A stretch of 38,379 bases of DNA from Casp-actino8 sp039800005 (lineage in GTDB: Bacteria; Actinomycetota; Acidimicrobiia; Acidimicrobiales; Ilumatobacteraceae): NCBI GenBank assembly GCA_039800005.1, contig JBDLRN010000006.1, forward strand, positions 1-38,379, in the 5' to 3' direction. Below are positions 1 through 8,965 of the stretch, piece after piece. The notes under the pieces are model-generated. The model searched no databases. It was not told the DNA's origin and saw nothing but the letters and a program-made list of their open reading frames with translations. How positions within the stretch are numbered: the stretch's first letter is position 1; every line of letters begins with the position of its first letter. Position numbers and translations under genes: made by a program.

Positions 1-1063
1 GACCGTCGGCCACGTTGACGGCCGCGGCCAGTTCGGGGAAGCGGACGAACGCCGAGTCGACACCGGCGGCGAGGGCGAGCACGTAGGGGAGGGTCGCAGC
101 GGTGAGAGCGGCGGTCGACGATCGTGGCACGGCGGCCGGCATGTTGGGCGTGGCCGAGACGCGCACTTGGCCCATCGTGCGCAACGGTTCGGCGTGGGTC
201 GTCGATTCGACTCCTTCCACACACCCGCCTTGATCGATGGCGATGTCGACGACGACGGCACCCTCGGGCATGAGTTCGAGAGTGCGTTTCGTGATCACGA
301 TCGGCGCTTGTTTCCCGGGAACGAGAACGGCGCCGATCATCACCTCGGCCGTCGGTGCCAACTCGTCGATCGCCCCCGGCGTCGATCGCACGGCACGCGC
401 GAGCGGTCCGCAGGCCGTGGCCACGTCGGTGGCCCGATCGAGATCGAGATCGACCACGACCACTTCGGCACCCATTCCCGCGGCGACGAGAGCGGCGTGA
501 CGCCCCGACGTTCCGGCACCGACGACCACGACCGTGGTCGGTTCGACGCCGGGCAGTCCGCCCATCAACATGCCGCGTCCACCGTGACGCGCCTCGAGGA
601 AGAACGCCGCGAACTGCGTGGCCAGACGGCCGGCCACGATGCTCATCGGCGCGAGCAGCGGGAACTGTCGATCGACTTCCACCGACTCGTACGCGATGGC
701 GCGACATCTCGATGCACACAACGCGTCGGCGACCTCGGGCGCGGCGGCGAGGTGCAGATAGGTGAACAGGGTGTGGTGCGGGCGGAAGAGCGCGAACTCA
801 CTCGGCTGCGGCTCTTTCACGTGCAACAGCAGCGAGGCGGTCTCGAAGACTGTGCTCGCGTCAGGCGCGATGTCGGCTCCGGCGGCGCGGTACTCGTCGT
901 CGCGAAAACCGGATCCGATGCCGGCGCCGGTCTCGACCACCACCGTCGATCCCTGTTCGACGAGAGCCCTCACACCCGGAGGGGTGAGCGCCACCCGGCG
1001 CTCGTGGGCCTTGACCTCGCGCAGGACGCCGACGACGGAGGGGGACGACGGGGAGTGTGACAT
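1..1063 (-). CDS. ald: Alanine dehydrogenase, C-terminus cut by the window edge
   Basis: NAD-dependent oxidative deamination of L-alanine to pyruvate and ammonia. I translated it from the minus strand: 354 codons are present and the frame runs off base 1, so about 15-20 residues are missing at the C-terminus. The N-terminus matches the family (GVLREVKAHERRVALTP). The substrate-site lysine lies in HVKEPQPSEF, the active-site histidine in FTYLHLAA, the Rossmann glycines in VVVGAGTSGRHAA, and the late catalytic aspartate in VDIAIDQGGCVE. ATG 1063 is chosen because TTGAAT (1075-1070) ends 6 nt before it, so the mRNA may be leaderless. It is divergent from the DUF222/HNH gene. Family assignment is secure. 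Confidence 0.93.
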   Translation of the reverse strand, partial: MSHSPSSPSVVGVLREVKAHERRVALTPPGVRALVEQGSTVVVETGAGIGSGFRDDEYRAAGADIAPDASTVFETASLLLHVKEPQPSEFALFRPHHTLFTYLHLAAAPEVADALCASRCRAIAYESVEVDRQFPLLAPMSIVAGRLATQFAAFFLEARHGGRGMLMGGLPGVEPTTVVVVGAGTSGRHAALVAAGMGAEVVVVDLDLDRATDVATACGPLARAVRSTPGAIDELAPTAEVMIGAVLVPGKQAPIVITKRTLELMPEGAVVVDIAIDQGGCVEGVESTTHAEPLRTMGQVRVSATPNMPAAVPRSSTAALTAATLPYVLALAAGVDSAFVRFPELAAAVNVADG

Positions 1064-1092
1064 GACCCGATTCAACCAGCGCAACTTTCGCC

Positions 1093-1136
1093 TTGACAGG
1101 GCAGGACGACCCGTTTAGTATCGAACATATGTTCGA
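1093..1136 (+). promoter_or_regulatory. Sigma-70-type promoter overlapped by a perfect actinobacterial LexA (SOS) box
   Basis: TTGACA at 1093-1098, a 17-nt spacer and TAGTAT at 1116-1121 form a near-consensus promoter. TCGAACATATGTTCGA (1121-1136) is a perfect match to the mycobacterial LexA operator TCGAAC-N4-GTTCGA, inside an 18-bp perfect palindrome (1120-1137). The box covers the end of the -10, the expected transcription start and the ATG at 1129, so bound LexA would block initiation directly. Confidence 0.85.
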
Positions 1137-2472
1137 TCATCACGACATCTCCCCAGCGTGTCGGGCTGGCGCTCCGACGCCGTCGGGTGATGGCGTGGCG
1201 TGTTCGGGTGACGCTCTGTCAACGGTCGAAGAGTCAGTCGCTCGACTGGTGGCATCGATCGAAACCGGTGCGCCGTTCGACGCCGAGGTGGGGGTCGCCC
1301 TCCAGCGGGTCGAGCGAGTGCTCCGACGCCTCGAAGGGGTGATGGTCGCCGGGGTCGGTTGGGCTCGCCGTCACGGCTCGTATCTCGACGACGGTCATCT
1401 CGACGTCACGCCGTGGTTGGCCGCCCTCACCCGGGCGCCTCGTCCTGAATGTTCGGCTCGCGTCGCCACGGCCCGGCTCGCCGAGACCGAGCCCATGTTC
1501 GAGCGAGCCCTTCTGTCCGGAGACGTGCCGGTGGCGTCGATCCGTCGATTGGCTCGGGCGGTCAACGTGCGTACCGAACACGCGTTGTTCGCCGTGCGCG
1601 AACAACTGCGTGACGCCATGGGCACTCTGCCCGTCGACGATTTCGCGAAGGTGGTGCGGCATTGGGCGTATTTGGCCGATGCCGACGGTGCCGAACGGCG
1701 CCAGGACGAAGCACACGACGCTCGGCGTGTCCAGGTGTCCGAAGTCGGCGACACCGTGGTGCTCGACGCCGCAGTCGGGCTCGCGCAGGGTCAGGTCATC
1801 GCCTCGGTTCTGGCCGAGTTCGAAGACCGCGAATTCCGACTCGACGTCGAAGCGGTGCGCGCCGACGGTGGAACGGTGTTGCCGAGTTCGCTGCCGCGCA
1901 CTCCGGCGCAGCGACGGGCCGATGCATTGTTCGCGGTGTTCGTCGCCGCGGCCACCGCCCTGCCCACGGCGCCTCGTCCACGACCGCTCGTCAACATCCT
2001 CATCGACGAGCGCACGTTCGACGAAGCGATGGCGGTGGCGATGGGTGGAGAGCGAAACCGAACGTTCACTCCCGACCGACTCGCCGATTTCCGTTGCGAA
2101 ACTCTGGGCGGCGGGGCGCTCACGCCGGCCGATGCCGTGCGCGCCGCGCTCATCGGTGACGTGCGACGAGTCGTTCGATCGGCTCGCAGTGAAGTGATCG
2201 ACCTCGGTCGACGAGTTCGATTGTTCGGTGGTCCGAGCCGGGAAGCGGTCTGGATCCAAGGAGCCCGATGCGCCTGGCCCGGATGCGGTTCACTGCACTG
2301 CGAAGTCGATCACATCGAGTCGTGGCGTCGCGGCGGAACCACGACCCCATCGAACGGCCTGGCCTTGTGTCGCTGGCACAATCGCTTCAAAGAAACCGGT
2401 TTCTGCGTCGACACCGCATCGGGTCGGGCCCGGTTCCGTCGTCCCGACGGATCGGCGATGGTTCCCGTCTGA
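1129..2472 (+). CDS. DUF222 / HNH endonuclease domain protein (13E12-repeat type), SOS-controlled
   Basis: Protein of 447 aa with an N-terminal helical DUF222 region (roughly residues 40-330) and a C-terminal HNH nuclease fold (roughly 380-430). The HNH part shows a zinc-type CAWPGC pair, the DHIESWRRGG core with the catalytic histidine, and LCRWHN. The family is common in actinobacteria (13E12 repeats in Mycobacterium tuberculosis); its cellular role is not settled. I start it at ATG 1129 and not at the in-frame TTG 1093, because that TTG is the -35 hexamer and 1129 sits 7 nt after the -10, giving a leaderless mRNA. The LexA box makes it a likely DNA-damage gene. It ends 9 nt from the convergent SDR gene. 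Confidence 0.88.
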   Translation: MFDHHDISPACRAGAPTPSGDGVACSGDALSTVEESVARLVASIETGAPFDAEVGVALQRVERVLRRLEGVMVAGVGWARRHGSYLDDGHLDVTPWLAALTRAPRPECSARVATARLAETEPMFERALLSGDVPVASIRRLARAVNVRTEHALFAVREQLRDAMGTLPVDDFAKVVRHWAYLADADGAERRQDEAHDARRVQVSEVGDTVVLDAAVGLAQGQVIASVLAEFEDREFRLDVEAVRADGGTVLPSSLPRTPAQRRADALFAVFVAAATALPTAPRPRPLVNILIDERTFDEAMAVAMGGERNRTFTPDRLADFRCETLGGGALTPADAVRAALIGDVRRVVRSARSEVIDLGRRVRLFGGPSREAVWIQGARCAWPGCGSLHCEVDHIESWRRGGTTTPSNGLALCRWHNRFKETGFCVDTASGRARFRRPDGSAMVPV

Positions 2473-2481
2473 CGAGATGTG

Positions 2482-3447
2482 TCAGTCCGGGTCGGTGAGC
2501 TTCATCGCACCCTGCGCGTGCAGTCGGCCGAGGAAGTCGAGCTCGTAGGCCTGGGTCGGCTCGGCCCGCACCATCTGGTCGAGCAAGATGGCGTCGTCAC
2601 CCACCAACACGCGCCATTGATCGCTCTTCACGGCGTCGAGAATGATCGTTGCCGCCGTCGCCGCCGACATCGGGGCCTGATCGCGGAACGCTTCGCCTTG
2701 GGCCTGGATGCCCACGCGGATGTCCTCGTCACTCGCGCCCGACAGGTCGAGACCGCTCTTGGCCATGCGATCACGAATCTTCTGCACCTGATCGCTCGTC
2801 ATCTCCTTGGGATCGGCACCGAGAAGTTTGCGCGAGTTGATGGCGATCGACGTGCCGATGTGGCCGGGCATCACCACCGAGGCGCGCAGGTGAGGGGCAT
2901 TGATGCGAAAGTCGGTGATGAGAGCTTCGGTGAATCCCTTCACGGCGAATTTGGCCGAGCTGTAGGCCGTGTGCGGAACCCCGGGTCCGAGTGTGGCCCA
3001 GAAGCCGTTGACCGAGCTGGTGTTGACCAAGTGCCCGACGTCGGCGGCGAGAAGAAGCGGCAAGAAGGCGAGGGTGTTGTAGTACACGCCGAACCAACAG
3101 ACGTTGAACGTCTTCTCCCATTCCTCGCGGTCGATGTCGATCACACTGCCCCCACCACCGATTCCGGCGTTGTTGAACAGCAGGTGCACGTGGGGGCGCC
3201 ACGAGGCCACTGCGTCCCGAAACGACAGAACCTGCGCTTCGTCGGAGACGTCGGCGATCCAGGTGAACACCTCGCCGGGGTGATCGGCGCACAGGGCGCG
3301 AGTATCGGCCAGGTTCTCGTCGATCACGTCACAGGTGGCCACGTCGCACCCGTCGGCGGTGAGTTGACGCACCAACTCGCGGCCCATGCCGGTGCCCCCG
3401 CCGGTCACCACGGCGATGCGGCCCGAAAATCCACCCGAAAATCTCAT
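2482..3447 (-). CDS. SDR-family oxidoreductase
   Basis: Classical short-chain dehydrogenase/reductase of 321 aa. It has the nucleotide-binding TGGGTGMG near residue 16, NNAG near residue 92, and the catalytic set in order: serine in NTSSVNGF, then YSSAK with tyrosine and lysine. A C-terminal extension beyond the usual 250 aa is present. The substrate cannot be read from sequence. ATG 3447 is preferred over the GTG at 3480 because AAGGGGG lies about 6 nt before it; TAGGGT at 3487-3482 is a plausible -10, making this one of the few genes here with a leader and a Shine-Dalgarno site. Confidence 0.88.
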   Translation of the reverse strand: MRFSGGFSGRIAVVTGGGTGMGRELVRQLTADGCDVATCDVIDENLADTRALCADHPGEVFTWIADVSDEAQVLSFRDAVASWRPHVHLLFNNAGIGGGGSVIDIDREEWEKTFNVCWFGVYYNTLAFLPLLLAADVGHLVNTSSVNGFWATLGPGVPHTAYSSAKFAVKGFTEALITDFRINAPHLRASVVMPGHIGTSIAINSRKLLGADPKEMTSDQVQKIRDRMAKSGLDLSGASDEDIRVGIQAQGEAFRDQAPMSAATAATIILDAVKSDQWRVLVGDDAILLDQMVRAEPTQAYELDFLGRLHAQGAMKLTDPD

Positions 3448-3491
3448 CGATCCCCCTTCGATTTCCCCACGATCGACCACGACCCTAGTTC

Positions 3492-3560
3492 CTGACCAGG
3501 TGAAACGGCCCCTCGGGATTTCTCCTCAAGTCGGGCCGGGGGAGTCCGATACCTGTTCTC
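3492..3560 (+). promoter_or_regulatory. FliA/WhiG-type promoter with upstream 10-mer (copy A)
   Basis: CTGACCAGGT (3492-3501), CTCAAGTCG (3525-3533), GGAGT (3541-3545) and CGATACC (3547-3553), followed by 7 nt and the GTG start. TCAA-N15-TCCGATAC matches the sigma-28 consensus TAAA-N15-GCCGATAA well. The expected +1 is at or next to the GTG, so the mRNA is probably leaderless. The 10-mer is centred near -61. The same arrangement occurs at 31714-31783. Confidence 0.75.
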
Positions 3561-5387
3561 GTGTTCGATCGTCCCCGTCGCCCCGCGCGCTTCGCTCCTC
3601 TCGTCTTGGTGATCGCCCTCGTGGCCTATGCGGCGGTGGTCGTGGCGATGATGACGGCTCCGTCGGTCGCTCGCGCCGCCGCGATCGGCAACACGGCCGA
3701 CAACACGCCGTGGACCTTGCCGTCCATGCCACCGAAGTGCACGACTGCGCAGATCACGTCGGGAGACGTGGCCACCTGTGTCATCGCCGATTGGGGAAAC
3801 CTCGCCGACAAGGGATGGGGAACTCCGCCGTTTCCGTTCGCCTCGGCGGGCGGCGAGCTGCAGCCGGGATGGAAATGGCTCGGTTGGTCGTACAACGGAT
3901 CACCGGCTCTCGCCGAGTGGGAAGCCAGCATGTCCGCCAATCCCGAGAAGATCGGACGGCTGAACGCCAAGCAGATCAAGGCCCCGTACGCGGCCCATCT
4001 CCTGATCATGGGCTTCCTCACCGAGGTGCAGGAGGCCGGCTATCGGCTCAATGACGCCATGGCCTACAACTTCCGGTGCACCTCGAACTCGCGTAAGGAC
4101 TGCGCCAATCTCGACGCCCGTTCGCTGTCGTATCACTCGTTCGGTCTCGCCGTCGACGTCAACGTGGTGAGTAATCCCGAGATTCGCTACTACCCCGATT
4201 CGACGCAGGGCATTCTCACCGCGTGCGCGATGCCCATGAAGACCAACATCCCGCAGTGGGTCGTGCAGACGGCGCAGAAGTGGGGACTGTTGTGGGGTGG
4301 CTACGGATGGAACGGCGGCTGCGCCTCACCGATGGCGTCGAAGTCGAGTGTGATTCGCGACCCCATGCATTTCGAGTTCCGTGGATCGGTGGACGACGCG
4401 TTCGCCATTGCGCGCTTCAACGGTGTCGAGGTTCAGGATCCACGAGTTCAGACTCCCGGATCGGGTGCTTCGACATCCGATCCGCTCGGAGGCAAGACGG
4501 TGAAGCGGGTCCACGGCGCCGACCGCTTCGGCTCGGCGGCCGCCACGGCGTCGTTCTGGCCGACCACCGAGACCGTCTATCTCGCCACCGGAACCAACTT
4601 CCCCGACTCGCTCGCCGCAGGTGTGACGGCCGCCCGCGTCGATGCTCCCGTGCTTCTGGTGACGGCGGATTCGGTTCCGGCCTCGACTCAGGAGCAGTTG
4701 TCGCGACTCCGTCCGCGCACGGTCTACGTGGCCGGCGGCCCGGCGGTGATCTCCGACGCCGTCGTGGCGGCGGTGAAGCAGTCGACCGGGGCCAACGTCA
4801 TTCGTCTCTTCGGCCCGACGCGTTACGAGACGGCCGAGTTGCTCACGCGTGTGTCGTGGTATCGCGCTCGTTCGAGTGTGGCGTGGATGGCCAGCGGTCG
4901 TGACTTCCAGGATCCGCTCATCGCGTCGGCGGCTGCGGCGGTGTACGACCAGCCCTTCGTGATGATCGACGGTCAGCGACCCATGGCGGCGAGCAGTCTC
5001 GACCTGCTGCGCACCCTCGGCGTCACCCAGATCAACGTGGTCGCCGCGCCGGGCGCATTCTCCGAAGCGACTCTCGCCGAGTTGCGCTCGTTCGCCAACG
5101 TGGTGGTGTACGGAGCGACCGACGTGTCGGAGAGGTCGGCGTCGGTGTGGTCGGCGCACGTTCAGAGTCGTGGTGTCATGCTCGCCACCAGTCTCAACTT
5201 CCCCGACGCGCTCACGGCCGTCCCGTACGCGACGCGGACCGACGGCACACCGCTCATGCTGGTGCCGGGGATCTGTGTACCCATGACGACGGCCCGGACG
5301 ATCGACCGTCTCGATCCGTCGAACGTGACGCTGTTCGGTGGACCGGCCGCGTTGGCGGCTGCTGTCGAATCTCTCATCTCCTGCTGA
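3561..5387 (+). CDS. Exported M15-family D-Ala-D-Ala carboxypeptidase-like protein with cell-wall-binding repeats
   Basis: Protein of 608 aa that should cleave or trim peptidoglycan stem peptides outside the cell. Residues 1-40 form a signal peptide (basic start, long hydrophobic stretch, SVARAA). Residues about 130-280 carry the M15 peptidase (VanY type): SYHSFGLAVDVN supplies His192 and Asp199, and DPMHFEF supplies His270, the three expected zinc ligands. From about 317 to the end lie three copies of the cell-wall-binding repeat 2 module, starting at RVHGADRFGSA, with LATGTNFPDSL and VYVAGGPAVIS. The GTG start follows the sigma-28-like promoter by 7 nt. A CapA-like lipoprotein gene follows after 20 nt. 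Confidence 0.87.
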   Translation: MFDRPRRPARFAPLVLVIALVAYAAVVVAMMTAPSVARAAAIGNTADNTPWTLPSMPPKCTTAQITSGDVATCVIADWGNLADKGWGTPPFPFASAGGELQPGWKWLGWSYNGSPALAEWEASMSANPEKIGRLNAKQIKAPYAAHLLIMGFLTEVQEAGYRLNDAMAYNFRCTSNSRKDCANLDARSLSYHSFGLAVDVNVVSNPEIRYYPDSTQGILTACAMPMKTNIPQWVVQTAQKWGLLWGGYGWNGGCASPMASKSSVIRDPMHFEFRGSVDDAFAIARFNGVEVQDPRVQTPGSGASTSDPLGGKTVKRVHGADRFGSAAATASFWPTTETVYLATGTNFPDSLAAGVTAARVDAPVLLVTADSVPASTQEQLSRLRPRTVYVAGGPAVISDAVVAAVKQSTGANVIRLFGPTRYETAELLTRVSWYRARSSVAWMASGRDFQDPLIASAAAAVYDQPFVMIDGQRPMAASSLDLLRTLGVTQINVVAAPGAFSEATLAELRSFANVVVYGATDVSERSASVWSAHVQSRGVMLATSLNFPDALTAVPYATRTDGTPLMLVPGICVPMTTARTIDRLDPSNVTLFGGPAALAAAVESLISC

Positions 5388-5407
5388 ACCTGTGCCAGGC
5401 TGACGCC

Positions 5408-6613
5408 GTGGCGCTCACTCGGTTGCGGTCGACGGCTCTCGGGGCGGCCTGTCTGCTCGTTGCGTCGTGCTCGTCGGAGAGTCGATCCTCGGACGCGATG
5501 ACGGCGGTGGCCAGTGTGCCCGCTCTCGTCGAACTGCTTCCCCCGAATCCGCCCGAAACCGTCGTCATCGCCCCACCCGAAACATCGACCACGACGACGA
5601 CCGAGGCGCCACGTCCCGAGGGAACGGCCGTGTTGGCTTTCACGGGCGACACTTTGGTGCACAGTCCGCTCTGGGCGGCCGCCGAACGCTACGCCGGTGG
5701 AAACGGGTTCGACTTCGCGCCGATGTTCGTCGAGGTCGCACCGATCCTGGCCGGTGCCGACCTCGCGGTGTGTCATCTCGAGACCTTGTTCGCCCCTCCC
5801 GGAGTCGCCTACTCGACGATGCCGCGCTACCAGGTTCCCGACGAAGTCGCCGCTGCTCTCGTCGCCGCCGGCTACGACCGCTGCTCGACGGCCAGCAATC
5901 ACGTGATGGACGGCGGAACGGCGAGCATCGATCACACGTTGAACGTGCTCGACGAGGTCGGGATCACCCAGCATGGAATCGCGCGCACACCCGAGGAGAT
6001 CGAGCCCGACGTCTTCGACGTGAACGGCATCGTCATGTCGCACCTGTCGTACACCGTGCACTTCAACGGCCTCTCGCTACCGGCCGACGAACCGTGGCGT
6101 TCGGCTCGAATCGACGTCGAACGCATCGTCGACGACGCCACCGCCGCCCGGGAGATGGGCGCCGAGTTCGTCATCGTCAGCATGCATTGGGGCAACGAAG
6201 GGTCGAATCGCCCCAACCCCGACCAGAAGAAGTGGTCTCAGCAGCTGGCGTCGTCGGGTGTGGTCGACCTGGTGATCGGATCCCACCCGCACCTCCTGCA
6301 ACCGATCGAGAAGTTCGGTGACATGTGGGTGGTGCACAGCCTCGGAAACCTTCTGTCCAACATGCCAACCGGAGATCGCTGGGCTCCGGGAACGCAGGAC
6401 GGGGCCGTCGTCGAGTTCACCATCACGCGCGACGGTGACGCCTTCGTCGTGTCCGTCCCGCGAGTGCATCCCACGTGGGTGGATCGCAACGAAGGTTTCG
6501 TGATCCGCGCGCTCGGACCGCGCCTCGGTGCTCTCGACGGCGAGTTGGCGCAGTCGTGGCGACGAACCGTCGCCGTGCTCGGTGACTTCGTCGTGCCACC
6601 CGGTGACGTCTAG
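5408..6613 (+). CDS. CapA-family (poly-gamma-glutamate synthesis type) lipoprotein
   Basis: Protein of 401 aa. It begins with a lipoprotein signal whose lipobox is LVASC, then a threonine/proline-rich linker, then a CapA/PgsA domain with the metallophosphatase-like fold. Visible motifs are FTGDTLVH, CHLETLF, STASNHVMDGG, SMHWGNEG, IGSHPHLLQP and HSLGNLLSN, which together carry the metal-binding Asp, Asn and His residues. CapA proteins are linked to polyglutamate capsules, but no other capsule gene is near, so it may act on another envelope polymer. GTG 5408 is chosen because the lipobox fits and CAGGCT (5396-5401) lies 6 nt upstream. Confidence 0.84.
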   Translation: MALTRLRSTALGAACLLVASCSSESRSSDAMTAVASVPALVELLPPNPPETVVIAPPETSTTTTTEAPRPEGTAVLAFTGDTLVHSPLWAAAERYAGGNGFDFAPMFVEVAPILAGADLAVCHLETLFAPPGVAYSTMPRYQVPDEVAAALVAAGYDRCSTASNHVMDGGTASIDHTLNVLDEVGITQHGIARTPEEIEPDVFDVNGIVMSHLSYTVHFNGLSLPADEPWRSARIDVERIVDDATAAREMGAEFVIVSMHWGNEGSNRPNPDQKKWSQQLASSGVVDLVIGSHPHLLQPIEKFGDMWVVHSLGNLLSNMPTGDRWAPGTQDGAVVEFTITRDGDAFVVSVPRVHPTWVDRNEGFVIRALGPRLGALDGELAQSWRRTVAVLGDFVVPPGDV

Positions 6614-6626
6614 GTTCTCGTCCGGC

Positions 6627-7226
6627 ATGGCCACGCTTCGCTTCAGTTTCGGAACCATGGGTTCGGGCAAGAGCACGCTCGCCCTCCAGATCCATCACAA
6701 CCTGGCCGTGCGCGGACTGCGAGGTGTCATCCTCACCAAACTCGACCGCGACGGTTCGCAGGTCACCAGTCGTTTGGGTGTGTCGGCTCCCGCGGTCGAA
6801 GTCGCCACCGATCTCGACCTGTTCGAACTGGTGCGCGGTCGACTGCCCCTCGAATTCCTGGTGTGCGACGAAGTGCAGTTCTACTCGGCCGAACAGTGCG
6901 ACCAGTTGGCACGGGTGGTCGACGAACTCGGGATCGACGTGTACGCCTTCGGATTGATCACCGACTTCCGCGGACTGCTCTTCGAGGGGACACGGCGCAT
7001 GTTGGAGGTCGCCGACGAGCGGGTCGAGATGCAGGTCGAGGCCCGCTGCTGGTGCGGCTCACGGGCCACGCACAACGCCCGAGTCGTGAACGGGGTCGTG
7101 GTGTACGAAGGTGAGACCGTGGTCGTGGGTGACACATCCGACAATCCCTCCGCACCCCTCTTCGGCGATCAGGTGCGCTACGAGTTGTTGTGCCGCCGCC
7201 ACTACGTGGCCGGTGAGATGCAGTAG
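6627..7226 (+). CDS. tdk: Thymidine kinase (type II)
   Basis: ATP-dependent phosphorylation of thymidine in pyrimidine salvage. The 199-aa length fits the cellular/bacterial tetrameric family. The P-loop GTMGSGKST is at residues 9-17, VCDEVQF carries the Walker B aspartate and catalytic glutamate, and the zinc-binding cysteines appear as CWCG and in CRRH near the C-terminus. ATG 6627 lies 13 nt after the capA stop codon. It ends 8 nt before the convergent P450 gene. Confidence 0.95.
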   Translation: MATLRFSFGTMGSGKSTLALQIHHNLAVRGLRGVILTKLDRDGSQVTSRLGVSAPAVEVATDLDLFELVRGRLPLEFLVCDEVQFYSAEQCDQLARVVDELGIDVYAFGLITDFRGLLFEGTRRMLEVADERVEMQVEARCWCGSRATHNARVVNGVVVYEGETVVVGDTSDNPSAPLFGDQVRYELLCRRHYVAGEMQ

Positions 7227-7234
7227 CGAGCCGG

Positions 7235-8491
7235 TCAGTTCCAGGCGCAGGGCATGCGCTTGATGCCGTTGATGAATCCACTCTGCAGGTAGGCCGGCTC
7301 ACCGGTGATGCGCAGGTTCGGCATCCGACGGCGAATCTCGTCGAACATGACGGCGATCTCGCGACGAGCCAAGTTGGCTCCCAGGCAGAAGTGCGGACCA
7401 CCGGCGCCGAAGCCGATCTGGGCCGGGGTGATGGCCCGCGTGATGTCGAACTTGTACGGATCGGCGAAAGCGCGCTCGTCGCGGTTGCCCGACGCGTAGA
7501 ACATGACGACCTTGTCGCCCGCGCTCAACTTCTGGCCGGACAACTCGGTGTCCTCGGTGACCGTGCGCCGGAAGTGGATGACCGGCGTGGCGTAGCGCAC
7601 GATCTCCTCGACGGCGGTGCGTGTGTGGGTCTCGAAGTCGTCGAACCAGATCTTGCGCTGCTCGGGATGATCGGTGAGCAGCTTCATGCCGTGGCTGATG
7701 GCGTTGCGCGTGGTCTCGTTGCCGGCCACGACCAAGAGGATGAAGAACGATCCGAACTCCTGGGCGGTCAGTCGTTCACCGTCGACGACGGCGTTCATCA
7801 TGGCCGACGTGACGTCGTCTTGCGGCGCGTCGACGCGGGACTGGCCGAGGTTCTGGGCGTAGGTGAACATCTCGAGAGCGACGCGCATGAGATCCTCGTA
7901 CGAGCCCACGAACTCGGGATCGCCCACACCGAGAATCACGTTGGTCCAGTGGAAGATCTGCTTGTGATCGGACTCGGGGATTCCCATCATGTCGCAGATG
8001 ATGGCGAGGGGGAGCGGTGCCGCGACTTCCTCCACGAAGTCGCACTCGCCGTTCGGGAAGCGTTCGAACAGATCGGTCACCAGTTTCTGCGCCCGATCCT
8101 TCACCTGTTCCTCGACGCGGGTGATCTCCTTGGGAGTGAAGCCGCGCGAGACGATGTTGCGCAGGCGGAAGTGCTTCGGGTCGTCCATGTTGATCATCGA
8201 GCCGAAGAACTCGTTCATCTCGACCGGAAGGTCGCCGATGTTGGATCCCTTGCCGCTGCAGAACAACTGCGGGTTGCGGCTGATCTGCCAGATGTCGTCG
8301 TGACGCGTCACCGCGCGGTAGCCGGGACCGGGCGGGAACGGAGCGTCCTCGATCACTCGTTCCGCGAAGAACTGGAACGGCGATTCGTCGCGCAAGGTCT
8401 TGAACGCGCCTTCGCGGAAGGCACGGTCCTTGGTCCAGAAGTCCGGATCGGAGAGATCGATGTCGGCGAGTTCGACGCGGGGGAGTTCCAT
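7235..8491 (-). CDS. Cytochrome P450
   Basis: Haem mono-oxygenase of 418 aa. The haem-thiolate motif is FGAGGPHFCLG with Cys369 as iron ligand; the I-helix oxygen-activation motif is VAGNETTRN; the K-helix ExxR is in EEIVRYA. The haem motif resembles actinobacterial CYP124/CYP125/CYP142-like sterol and lipid hydroxylases, but I cannot assign a substrate. No ferredoxin or reductase gene is adjacent. ATG 8491 is preferred over an upstream in-frame ATG because TACGGT (8504-8499) lies 7 nt before it. A 9-bp direct repeat GATCCGAAT (8514-8522, 8528-8536) lies further upstream. Confidence 0.93.
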   Translation of the reverse strand: MELPRVELADIDLSDPDFWTKDRAFREGAFKTLRDESPFQFFAERVIEDAPFPPGPGYRAVTRHDDIWQISRNPQLFCSGKGSNIGDLPVEMNEFFGSMINMDDPKHFRLRNIVSRGFTPKEITRVEEQVKDRAQKLVTDLFERFPNGECDFVEEVAAPLPLAIICDMMGIPESDHKQIFHWTNVILGVGDPEFVGSYEDLMRVALEMFTYAQNLGQSRVDAPQDDVTSAMMNAVVDGERLTAQEFGSFFILLVVAGNETTRNAISHGMKLLTDHPEQRKIWFDDFETHTRTAVEEIVRYATPVIHFRRTVTEDTELSGQKLSAGDKVVMFYASGNRDERAFADPYKFDITRAITPAQIGFGAGGPHFCLGANLARREIAVMFDEIRRRMPNLRITGEPAYLQSGFINGIKRMPCAWN

Positions 8492-8545
8492 ACCGTGAAC
8501 CGTAGTGGCCCATGATCCGAATCGACCGATCCGAATTGACAGGGG

Positions 8546-8907
<362 letters not shown>

Positions 8908-8965
8908 CCCGCAGTGTAAGGGCGAACCGGACGGTCTTCGCCCGATCATCGCTCGTCGAGGTGGT

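Noticed and set aside
167..1060. 297-codon plus-strand frame at the window start
   Set aside because: It is the complement of alanine dehydrogenase; its translation is rich in His/Arg/Asp with no domain.
1093..1128. TTG 1093 as the start of the DUF222/HNH protein, adding 12 residues
   Set aside because: The TTG is part of the TTGACA -35 hexamer, and the transcript is expected to begin near 1128, after this codon.
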